This document shows positions 55,136 to 64,000 of a DNA stretch of 64,000 nt, piece after piece. The notes beneath the pieces were generated by a model. The model was not told where the DNA came from. It saw only the letters and a program-made list of their open reading frames with translations, and did no database searches. Every line of letters begins with the position of its first letter. Positions within the stretch are counted from its first letter, which is position 1. Source of the DNA: Lolium rigidum (taxonomy: Eukaryota; Streptophyta; Magnoliopsida; Poales; Poaceae); assembly GCF_022539505.1 (NCBI RefSeq), contig NC_061510.1:272561687-272625686 (forward strand). Reading direction: 5' to 3'. The position numbers and the translations under genes are program-made.

Positions 55136-56990
55136 TCTCAACTGCAAGCTCGGTGCATTTCCGATCACGTACCTTGGCTTGCGGGCAAGTGACAAACGCC
55201 TCTCTCTCAAGGACTGGGATCCCTTGTCGGGGGCCGCGGGACATAGGGTTGATCCCTGACAAGGTAAATTTTGTCCTATGCAGGGAGAATTGAGTTTACT
55301 TATGCTTGCCTATCCAGCCTCCCGACCTTTAGCATGTGCCCGTACCTCTTATATGATGGCACACATTCAGCAATGGATAAATCCAGATATAGATTTTTCT
55401 GGGAAGGGGTGGGTGACCAAAGGAAATTCCATATGGTGAATTGGGAGACGGTGTGCAGGCCCAAACACCGGGGAGGTCTCGGGGTTATCAACACAAAGCT
55501 CATGAATGTGTCCCTTCTCTTGAAGTGGGTTTGGAAGCTCTTCAGAATGAGCAGGGGCACTGGGCAGAGCTCATTCGATCTAAGTACCTCATATATGTCG
55601 ATATTGTCACTGCCACACCCAAGGAAGGCTCATAGGCTTGGAACAATATCCAAAAAATCAAACATGTTTTTAAACTGGGGGCTAAGCATCGAGTCAACAA
55701 TGGGTGATTGACGAGCTTCTAGATGGACACATGGATTGGCTGGGGGTATCTTTGTGAGAGATACCCCAACCTCTTTGCCATCTCCTCAAACCCGAACATC
55801 ATGGTGCATCATACTAGGGTGGATTCTCGCAGGGAGCTGAGTTTTTGTCGGACTTTCGGGACGACATAGGTGATTGATTGGGAGAACCTTACTAGAGAGA
55901 TTGATTTGCTGAACCTCATTGACGAGACCAACGTTATTACATGGAAGTTAGAGGCATCAGGATGCCTCACAACAAGATCCATGTATCTGGCGCTCTGTGA
56001 TGGTGGGACCATGGTTCACTTCACTGATGTGTGGCATTCGAGGGTCCCCACAAAAAAAATCAAAATCTTCCTCTAGCAGCTTATCAAGAGTATATTACCG
56101 TCGAGCGACCAAATCTGGAAGAGGCACGGTCCGTCTAATGGTGAATGTGTTTTGTGTGGGGAGTAGTTGGACTCTAATCACATTTTCTTTCAGCGCGCCC
56201 TCACCAAGTGTATGTGGGCGTGTGTTGGAGAACTGTTGGGATGTGCCTGGAATCCTGTGGGGGCAGGGGACCTTACGGTGATTGCGCAAAGCCTGTCGGG
56301 CACGGCACATAAGATACAGCTATGTGTTAGGCGTTGTGGACCATTAGAAATAAAATAATCATTGAAAAGAAGTTCATTTCTCAATCGATTAATTATATCT
56401 TCAAAATGACAATATACTTGCAGGAAGAGGCACGGTCCGTCTAATGGTGAATGTGTTTTGTGTGGAGAGCAGCAGGACTCTAATCACATCTTCTTTCAGT
56501 GCACCCTCACCAAGTGTATGTGGGCGTATGTTGGAGAACTGCTAGGATGTGCGTGGAATCCTGTGGGGGCAGGGGAGCTTACGGTGATTGCGCAAAGCCT
56601 GTCGGGCAGGGCACATAAGATAGTTTGGATCTGTATTTCCGCTATGTGTTAGGCGCTGTGGACCATTATAAATAAAATGACCATTGAAAAGAAATTCATT
56701 TCTTAATCGACTAATTGTATCTTCAAAATGACAATATACTTGCAGGACTCGAGGCTGCTTAGCAAACACGGGGACAAACAAGCTTTCGATGAACTGACGG
56801 GATCCTTATGAAGTTTGTATGCGAGATTGCGCGAGGACTAAGAGGTTTAGATGTGTCGTGTCTTGTTTTTATACTCTTTGTTGGAGCCCTTTTTATTCTG
56901 GTTTGTACCGTGATACTTGGTTTCGTCGATGTATGAGTTTGCCATTCGTGGCTTTATTTATATATAAAGTTGGGTTAAGGCCTTCCGTTT
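55136..56990 (+). mobile_element. LINE 3' half (RT end, zf-RVT region, 3' UTR)
   Basis: Plus strand, read with several frame changes: FPITYLGLRASDKRLSLKDW (RT thumb), YRFFWEGVGDQRKF, ETVCRPKHRGGLGVIN, then the zf-RVT region WKLEASGCLTTRSMYLAL, TKKIKIFL, GPSNGECVLCGE, NHIFFQ and WNPVGAG. The 3' UTR ends near 56990 with TTTATTTATATATAAAGTTGG. An internal tandem duplication affects the zf-RVT end. The element is 5'-truncated and non-functional. Confidence 0.8.
56117..56745 (+). repeat. Tandem duplication of about 0.31 kb inside the LINE
   Basis: Unit 1 (56117-56422) and unit 2 (56423 to about 56745) both run from GGAAGAGGCACGGTCCGTC to ATGACAATATACTTGCAGGA. Unit 1 lacks a short stretch present in unit 2 (TTTGGATCTGTATTTCC). 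A GGA repeat is shared at the junction. Confidence 0.93.
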
Positions 56991-57033
56991 AGAAAGAGAG
57001 GCCGAAAGAGAAGGAGATGATTGGATTGGGGAA

Positions 57034-57393
57034 GGCCGGGAGCATATGCTTCCGGTTTTAAAATTTTATTTTAAATACGCTTTTAAAATATTGAAATGTT
57101 CGGACATAAAATTTAGTAGGTACATCTTGAAGTTTCACAAGTTCACAAAGTAGTTCCATGGAAAACTGATATTTTTACTGTTGTGTGTAAAAAAATAAAT
57201 TTTGGTGCAAAAAGGCAGTGTACGTAACGGTTTTTTGTCCTTTTTCACACAAGTCATAAAAAATGTTGTTTTTTCGCAAAACTTGATGTACGTATGTAGA
57301 ATGTCGATACGTAAGTGCGGAATTTTTTATTCAATTTTTTTTGACATTTCAAAATGTTTTTCCGGTGGCAGGAGCATATGCTCCCATGTGCCG
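57034..57393. mobile_element. MITE with GGGAGCATATGCT inverted ends
   Basis: The left end GGCCGGGAGCATATGCTTCCGG and the right end, inverted (GGCACATGGGAGCATATGCTCC), share GGGAGCATATGCT. The interior is AT-rich and non-coding. The superfamily is uncertain. Confidence 0.7.
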
Positions 57394-57759
57394 AATTGAG
57401 TTTCTGTAGAATGTACCATCGGCCCACCTGACCTTATGGTCAGATCCTGCACCTCTATTTCCAAACCAACGGCCCATATAATCCATATGCAGCGGCCGCA
57501 TAAGTTCTGGGCCCAAAGGTGTAGCGGTTGCATAATAGCATCTCCACTCGGCTCCCCTATATCGACCCCGGCGCATCTGTTTCCGGGCCCATAGGGGGAC
57601 GCTGGCGGTGAAACTAAAACAGGGACTGGGCGGCTGCCCGTCGTGGCTCCTATACTAAAAAAATTTAAAATTTGAAAACATAACAAAATTCGAAGAAAAA
57701 GTAAATTCTGCAATATATGGCCGATATTTGTACAAATTTTAAAACACACTAAAAAAAAT

Positions 57760-58861
57760 CTAACTACTACCGCCGTTGCCGCGCCCTAGTCCTAGATGGC
57801 GGTACATAGCCATTGCGTAGTCTCCTCCGTCATCGGGGTCCTCCTCCTTCGGCTGCGGCATGTAGCTGCTGCAGCCCTGGCCAGCGTCGCCGCTCCTCCC
57901 ACGTGGCCTGCTGGATGGGCCAGCCTCGTCGTCATCGTCGAGTTTGATGACGAGGCCGAGGCGACGTCGGCGCTCCTACTCCTTGCGTTGGTAGTCCGCC
58001 GTGCTCCATGCCGCGGTGAACGCGTTCGTCGCCGCGAAAGACTCCAGCTGGGCTTGGCGCAGCCCAAGGAAGTCCTCCGGGTCGTCCTCCGCCTTAACGA
58101 TGGAGGCTGCCGCCTTGTACTCCGGAGGCGGTGTCCACTCACGCTGGAGCGGCGGAGAGGGGTCACAGATGATGAGGGCGCTGCGGGAGGAGGGATGGCG
58201 GCGGTTGCGCGAGTGCGCATCCCCCACCGGCTCGTCCTTCACCGCCGCCAAGAACCTTGGCGACGGTGTGTTGTAGGGCGACGACGACCCGCACGCCAAG
58301 GACCCATGAGAGGAGGAGGAGTAGCGTGATGACGATGACGTTCGACGCGGCGCCCAATGGCCGCCGCTGCCCCGCGGCGCCACTAGCTGCAGTTGCCATG
58401 GTGGCATCTGCAGCTGCTGGTTATTCCCGTCGGCGATGTACTGGAGGACCCACGCCAGGGTCCTCCCGGGCGCGCTCCACCACCGCCGCCGTCCAACTAT
58501 GTTGTAGTTGGACGGCGGGTCGCTGTCGTCTTTGTAGGAAGCGAGGCGGTCCGCGCGCTGCCGAACGAAGAAGATGTTCCAGCCGTCGTTGTTGTCCCGC
58601 AACCACTGGGGGTCGTTCCTCTCCTCCGCCGTGAGGTGGTCGGTCGTATATCGCGATATCCCGCTCGATCCCCGTCGCACAGGGGGGGGGGGGGGGGGGG
58701 GACCGACTGACCGCCGCGGCTGAGCGCCCAACCCCCGTACAACGCATGTTCGGTGGGACAGGGTAGTGCGCGTCCCAGAGGGCACGCGCCTCGGTGACGT
58801 GGAGGGAGTGCCGGCGGAAGCCGTTGGCGGTGCCTTCCCTCTCGCGGTCTTGGTGATACAT
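57760..58861 (-). pseudogene. Uncharacterised grass transposon protein (WDAHYPVPPNMR type)
   Basis: ATG at 58859-58861 (MYHQDREREG). The first blocks are ARALWDAHYPVPPNMR and a Pro-rich stretch. A 20-G run (58682-58701) shifts frame. Next come LTAEERNDPQWLRDNNDGWN, FFVRQRADRLASY, GRRRWWSAPGRTLAWVLQYI, a Ser-rich part, DEPVGDAHSRNRR and PEDFLGLRQAQLES. After another shift near 57975 the tail ends MAMYRHLGLGRGNGGSS at 57760. I recognise the block order from proteins abundant in wheat-type genomes, but know of no function. The WW and charged-helix blocks may be a nucleic-acid or protein-binding fold; that is inference. Confidence 0.6.
58682..58701 (+). repeat. Run of 20 G
   Basis: It lies within the Pro-coding stretch of the minus-strand gene and breaks its frame. 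It is a likely length-error site or a G-quadruplex-prone tract. Confidence 0.95.
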
Positions 58862-59400
58862 GGCGGCTAGGGCTGGAGGAGGACGACACGGTGGAGGTTT
58901 AGAGAGGAGAGGAGATGCAAGTTGAGGTGGAATGGTGCGGCGAGGGAGGCACGCGACGGTTTATATAGCGGTCGAGGAAGCCGTTGGCGGGCATTAACGC
59001 CGCCGCCGCTGAGGCAGGCGCGCATTAACGCCAACGCGACTCGACGCGGAAAGCGAGCAGGCGCATTAACGCCGCCTCGGAAGGCGAGCAGGCGAGCAGC
59101 CTTTGACGGGCGGGCGCGGAAGGCGAGAAGGAAGACGACTCCGCCGAGGCTAACGTGGCGGGTCCAATGCCAGGAGGCATTCCCGCGGCTTCTTCCCGCG
59201 TTATTCCCGCCAACACGCGGCACGCCAACGCCCCCGCTAGCTTCCCTTTCTACTGGGTTCGGCTTGAGGATGTCGGATAGAAAATTAGGCCGTGTCAGCT
59301 GAAAATCAATTTTAGGAGCCGCGGCGAGTGGATTTTAGGGACCGGCACTCCCCAAAGGCCTATAGGGGATCTTTGGGGAGGGCGAGTGGAGATGCTCTAA

Positions 59401-59689
59401 GTTCTCACGTTTCACTGGACACTTTCTCCCGGCCAGCTGTGTCCCGAAGCCATGAGCGAGTGGAGTTTATGGAGGAGGGGGGTTGTGGATCTCAGCGTAG
59501 CAGTAACAGGAGACTCCATGGTAGACTGAAGCAAAGCAGATTCAGGATAATCCATCTGCGGCAGAAGCACCGAGAACCAATATACCACGCGCGGTTTATA
59601 TGTAGGGGCAGAAGACATGCGTAATATGTATCGTTGTCGGAGCGGCCGGACGTACACAATGCGTACCCGTATGAACTCTATTCACAAAA
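59401..59689. other. Unassigned
   Basis: No recognised feature between the Harbinger-like element and the dispersed repeat at 59690. Confidence 0.4.
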
Positions 59690-59930
59690 TCTTGATTGAA
59701 CAATATTGCTGGATATATATAGCAAGGTTTATCAGTGCTTTTATAGATATAGATAGGCTTCCATAGCGAGGTAGATATATAGAAGCGGAAGACTAGGCCG
59801 GTGCAAAGAGTCAGGAATAGAAGAAAGATGAGTACCGAGACCCTATGGGCGACCTCCCGCATGAACGGAGTCTTGATAACGGACGGCGGGGTTGCAGATG
59901 ACACAGAGATGGCGCACGATCTGTAGCCTT
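59690..59930 (+). repeat. Dispersed repeat, copy 1 (pair with 61449-61726)
   Basis: Shared phrases, in order: CAATATTGCTGGATATA, TTTATAGATATAGATAGGCTTCC, TAGCGAGGT, AGAAGCGGAAGACTA, GACGGCGGGGT and CACAGAGATGGCGCACGAT. Same orientation as copy 2, with a few indels. The element type is unknown. Confidence 0.85.
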
Positions 59931-60370
59931 CCACGGCTGTATTATCAAGACAGTCTCCTTCCTACGATGTTACCCCTCTTGCTGCGGTACTTCTTGCAAA
60001 GCCTTTCGGTATTACAGAAGACATGCGTAACTAAAATTGACATCCCGTGCAATTCAGGTATTGCAGAAAACCTCAAACGGAGAAGCAACAGCAGTCTACT
60101 GGGAGGCGGGCTTCTGTTGTCACATCTGGGATGTCGAGTGATCCTTAGACCCTACGCTCCTCAAAGCTTCTAGAGTATTGTCAAGCATTGATGCACATCT
60201 TGTGCTTTGACATCGGTGCCGCATGCTGTGATCCTGATACCGATGCCAAGACCAAGAAAACCGAACACCCACTCGCCATTGTTGCCGATTTTGTGGAGAA
60301 AAGACCGAAAGCCTTGCTGCACCAAGGGAGTTCTCTGCATGTAGTAACTTTCCAATGTCTCCTATTCCTA
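59931..60370. other. Unassigned
   Basis: No protein family, terminal repeat or tandem structure was recognised. Confidence 0.4.
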
Positions 60371-60386
60371 CGTGCAACCGTTGCTT

Positions 60387-60478
60387 GTAAGACTTTGCGA
60401 ATAATTTAATAAAGAAAAGCTATGTACATTCTTTGGATACAGAGGCTAGAGCGATGCTCCCATTTTGAAGAAAAAAAA
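60387..60478 (+). mobile_element. Micro-LINE insertion: 92-bp 3' tail
   Basis: Flanked by CGTGCAAC(C/T)GTTGCTT (60371-60386 and 60479-60494, one mismatch). The insert contains AATAATTTAATAAAGAAAAGC, CAGAGGCTAGAGCG and ends in eight As, like other LINE 3' ends here. Confidence 0.8.
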
Positions 60479-60494
60479 CGTGCAACTGTTGCTT

Positions 60495-61118
60495 CTATTT
60501 TTACTTCCATCGTCCTCTCATGGGTGTAGCCCTCTGGACTGTACATTATCTTAAGTGTCAAAGGAAAGAGCTGTGAGGTGAAAGTTTTGAGTGCCAATGG
60601 GGCAATGTACTGAATGTAGCTTGCTGCCCATCTTGCTAGGAGCTGTAGTATATATGTGGGAGAAATGATCCCTACCTAAAGTGTAGGTTGGCGTATAACT
60701 ATTTTGTATCAGTTTCATTTTACTACTAGTAATGAGTAATGATCTAAACATAATTATTGCATGGCTGACTTTAAAGCTACAGCTGACATGAGTTATTTTA
60801 CTGATACCAGCATTGTACTACTGCCATATGCGAAATGTGTACTTTGATTCAATCGAGTCCATAAACTGTTACAATATCTCTAGCTCAAGTTCTATATTTT
60901 AGAGAAGTAAAAGTCTCCCTATCCCCTAACTGTCTATATCCGTTCCTATAAATTTTAATCATTTCTAGCCGATTCCCTAAACTTAACTCCCTATAACTTA
61001 CAGTTGGCTCATACATTTCGTCAAACACTTGCTATGCATCTCCGTGACCATGACGGGACGAGCCAAATCTTCATATGTCTAGGCGAAGTAGAATATGCCA
61101 TCGAGAAAAACTCAATTA
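60495..61118. other. Unassigned AT-rich stretch
   Basis: No feature was recognised before the MITE at 61119. Confidence 0.4.
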
Positions 61119-61420
61119 GGGCTTCTTGGATTCATAGATTTTATATAGAAATTGGAGGATTTGAATCCTACAAAAAAATTCATTACACACGCCCTTTGAT
61201 TCATAGAAACATATCCCATAGGAAAATTCCTATAAGAATCTTGTAGTGTAAATCCTATAAAAAAGCATCAGGACATACCTCATAAAAATTTATTTGCCAC
61301 AATCAAAGACACTTCAATTTCCCTTTGATTTTATTCTCATAGAATTCATGTAGACATGACATCCCAACCCCACGCCTTTTCTGTTCCCATGCTTTTCCTA
61401 TCCTATGAATCAAAGGAGCT
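61119..61420 (-). mobile_element. MITE with TTTGATTCATA inverted ends, copy 2
   Basis: The ends GGGCTTCTTGGATTCATAG and CCTATGAATCAAAGGAGC match copy 1 at 51415-51708. The interior (ATCCCATAGGAAAATTCCTAT, TTGTAGTG, CATGACATCCCAACCC) is the reverse complement of copy 1's interior. Confidence 0.75.
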
Positions 61421-61448
61421 CATATTGGAGTCGAAGTGGCGGGACAAA

Positions 61449-61726
61449 TCTTGCGTGATCAAACAATATTGCTGGATATAAGCCAGATTTATCAATGCTT
61501 TTATAGATATAGATAGGCTTCCTTAGCGAGGTGGATAGAAGCGGAAGACTATGTGGGTGCAAAGAGGGGAGGCACAACGGACATCGACGACCAACGACGT
61601 CAGGAGTAGAAGAAAGATCAATAACGAGACCTATGGGTGACCCCGGGCATGAACCAAGGCTCGATGATGGACGGCGGGGTCGCGAATGACACAGAGATGG
61701 CGCACGATATGTAGCCTTGCACAAAG
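61449..61726 (+). repeat. Dispersed repeat, copy 2
   Basis: Collinear with 59690-59930. It carries an extra segment around AGGCACAACGGACATCG. Confidence 0.85.
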
Positions 61727-61989
61727 ATGACACACCCGTCCCCGACCGTAACACACCCGTCCTCGTGTGGTGCCGCTGCGCCCACACCAGGGTGCCGCCT
61801 CTCCCCCGCAGGCCCAAGATCTGGCTTCTAGATCAGGCGGTGGTGGCGCAATAATGTCGCATTCTCCCTTGGGAGCATCGTTTGTGGAGCAGTGCTGGAT
61901 GTCAATAGGAGGTAGAGCAGATTTGTCTTGCACGGAGCTTCGGCGACGATGTCTAGTCATGCCTGACCGGTTCTACGCTGAGTCATGCT

Positions 61990-62469
61990 TGTTCGGCAGG
62001 TGCTACGCACGGCAAAATCCTCCAGTGTTTGCTGGTGGTACTTGGCTGCATGGTGTTGCGGTGTACCAGCGGCGACTTCGACGTGCTTTGGAGTTAGCGC
62101 GCAGGGAGGTTGTCCTACTTGACACCGTGGTGGTGTCGGTGGCTGGTGTGGCGAGAGTCTGCGCATCGATCTACACACTGAAGATGGGTTAGTGAAAGAC
62201 AGTGGAGGTAGCGACATCCAGAGCGAGTGCGTTGGCACCGTTTTGTGGATATGTTGAGCGAATTTGGGCTCCAGGCTAGCATGGGCCGGTTAGGGGGTTT
62301 CTAGATTTTGTTGGGGAGCTGGCGATGGGCTACCGTCATCATGCTCGATGGTGTTTTTTGGTGGTCTAGGTTTGTACGGTCTTCGTAATGAATTTTTTCA
62401 GACTTTGTTGTTTTAATAATGAATAAAGGCTGTGTGCATCATGTAGAGGCCGTGGATCCGTTTCCCATA
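61990..62469 (+). mobile_element. LINE 3' UTR and tail
   Basis: TGTTTTAATAATGAATAAAGGCTG, CATCATGTAGAGGCCG and CGAAAAA are hallmarks of a common grass LINE 3' end. The upstream limit is uncertain. The tail is directly followed by the RT region of another LINE copy. Confidence 0.6.
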
Positions 62470-64000
62470 TCGAAAAAGACAGCCTCGGTGGTGGATCATG
62501 TAGTTCAGTCCTCACAAACCACTTTCATGCAAGGAAGGAATATCCTTGATGGTGTGGCGGTCTTGCATGAGGCGGTACATGTAATGCATACTAAGAAGTT
62601 ATATGGAGTTATTTTAAAATTAGATTTTGTAAAGGCCTATGATAAGGTAAAATGGTTACTCTTAGGATGAAAGGTTTTTCTCCTGAGTGGAGAACGTTGA
62701 TTAATGATTTCGTATCTGGAGGTAGTGTGGCCATCGGGGTAAATGATGACACTGGACATTACTTCCAAACATGGAAAGGCTTGCCCCAAAATGATCCTTT
62801 ATCGTCAATGTTATTTAACATTATGACGAATATGCTAGCTATCTTGATCGAATATGCTAAGTCTGATGATCAGATTGAATAAGTGATCCCACATCTTGTT
62901 GATGCTGGTTTATCAATCCTCCAGTATGCCTACGATACAATTCTTTTTATGGACCATGATCTTCAAAAAGCTCGCAACCTAAAACTAATTTTGGCAGGTT
63001 TCGAGCAACTTTCGGGTCTAAAAATTAATTTCCATAAGAGTTAATTGTTTTGTTTCGGTGTGCCCAGGATGATGCAACTCTTTACGCGGAGTTGTTTGGT
63101 TATGGGAAAGGCCAGTTTCCTATTCATTATTTGGGGATTCCGATTCATTATGAGAGAGTTACAAATGCTGAATGGAAAATAGTTGAGGAAAGACTTCAAA
63201 AAAGTCTTAGTAGTTGAAAAGTTAAATTGTTATCCCTAGGAGGAGGATGGGTACTCATTAATTCAGAATTAAAAAACATGGTACTATATATGATATCTTT
63301 CTTTCTTTTGCCAAAATGATTCCTACAAAAACTCGATTATTATCGATTAAGATTCTTTTAGCAAGGGGATAGTGAGAAAAAGAAATATCGACTGGTTAAA
63401 TGAAGTATAGTTTGTAGACCCAAAGATCAATGTGGGCTTGGAGTTCATGATCTTCAAGTCAAGAACTCAACTTTACTAGGTAAATGGCTGTTTATGCTTC
63501 TTCCTGAAGATAGAGTCTGGCAGACTATACTGAGACGAAAGTACATCGGTTTGAAAGCCCTATCCCAAATAGTCTGGAAATCTGGGTATTCACATTTCTG
63601 GGCTAGGTTAATGGCATCGAAGAAATTCTTCTTTCCCCATGGTACTTTCTCTATTAATGATGGAACACAAATACGGTTTTGGGATGATATTTGGTTAGGC
63701 ACCGCCTCCCTATATGAACAATATCCTGCTTTGTATAACATTGTTCGTCGCAAAAGTGATACCATTGCAACAATAATAGCTACCTCACCTCCGGATGTGA
63801 GGTTCAGAAGAAATTTGTTGGGATGTACCACAACTAGTTACATGGAACTCCTTACTTTTTTATTTGGAGGATATTTAACTATCGGATGCACCTGACGAAT
63901 TTCGATGTAATAGTGATAAATTCTCGGTAGATTCCTTTTACGAAGCAATCCTTTTATTAGATACACTAGTTAAAAATGACAAGAAAATTTGGAAGATGAG
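62470..64000 (+). pseudogene. LINE reverse transcriptase to zf-RVT region, running off the window
   Basis: Blocks in order: QSSQTTFMQGRNILDGVAVL, VILKLDFVKAYDKVKW (first catalytic Asp), LRMKGFSPEW after a small deletion, FVSGGSVAIGVNDDTGHYFQ, QNDPLSSMLFNIMTNMLAIL, then QYAYDTILFMDHD where the YADD motif should be, ARNLKLILAGFEQLSGLKIN, GGLGVHDLQVKNS and FPHGTFSINDGTQIRFWDDI. Stops and frame changes are frequent. Endonuclease sequence is absent, so the copy is 5'-truncated. The 3' end lies beyond 64000. Confidence 0.88.

Larger units (their letters stand above)
57536..59397 (-). mobile_element. Harbinger-like element, 1862 bp, with one conserved gene of unknown function
   Basis: The ends AGCATCTCCACTCG (57537-) and CGAGTGGAGATGCT are inverted and flanked by TAA on both sides (57533-57535 and 59398-59400). 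The subterminal region contains GGGGAGCC/GGCTCCCC-type phrases. The single gene lies on the minus strand. No transposase was found. The ends are related in style to GGGCATCTCCAAC, which suggests PIF/Harbinger machinery mobilises it. Confidence 0.85.

Noticed and set aside
59690..61726. Calling the repeat pair an LTR retrotransposon
   Set aside because: No TG..CA boundaries, primer site or purine tract could be identified from inspection. Reported only as a repeat pair.

Overview
The window looks like intergenic nuclear DNA of a Triticeae grass (wheat, barley, rye or Aegilops type). It is almost entirely transposable elements stacked in one another, with 5-bp target duplications, tRNA-Asp primer sites, TTA/TAA-flanked Harbinger-type elements, 5'-truncated LINEs, MITEs and a CACTA end. 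I found no intact host gene, tRNA, rRNA or CRISPR array. Element family names are not assigned where only recall could support them.

Layout. 1-5269: a GC-rich promoter-like segment, a minus-strand LINE tail, a tandem array of about 104 bp units, a second GC-rich 5'UTR-like block and the start of a gene fragment resembling a plant seven-transmembrane protein. 5270-25146: a three-level nest. Minus-strand Gypsy-like element B (TSD GTGGC) carries element A (14314-24464, TSD ACAAG) inside its 5' LTR, and A carries a solo LTR, C (22185-23902, TSD GTGTG), inside its 3' LTR. 25147-35928: the interrupted sequence resumes. It holds the rest of the receptor fragment, then a multi-exon ULP1-type (peptidase C48) gene on the plus strand, split by solo LTR E (30849-32497, TSD AGCAA). 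It faces, tail to tail, the C-terminal part of a Mutator/FAR1-type transposase on the minus strand. I read this as a gutted Mutator-like element. 35929-36970: an LTR start, a 100-N gap and a CACTA terminus. 36971-43712: element D, a relative of A in minus orientation. 43713-64000: a Copia-type LTR piece, a 2.5 kb Harbinger with only its Myb-like gene, micro-LINE insertions, MITEs, an old Gypsy relic, LINE pieces with an internal duplication, and a 1.9 kb Harbinger-like element with a conserved protein gene of unknown role.

How the parts relate. A, C, D and E share one LTR type. A and B share the primer site, the AAGCTTGGGG polypurine tract, palindromic LTR ends and a stem-loop beside the polypurine tract. 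Neither A, B nor D shows a reverse transcriptase or integrase, so all three probably depend on autonomous relatives. The most notable items are the ULP1-like gene whose catalytic His-Asp-Gln-Cys set survives across predicted introns, the CAACTT/AAGTTG motif arrays around it, the conserved membrane-type tail ORF of A and D, the stem-loop next to the polypurine tract, and a systematic mismatch pattern at CAG/CTG sites between repeat copies that may reflect sequencing error.
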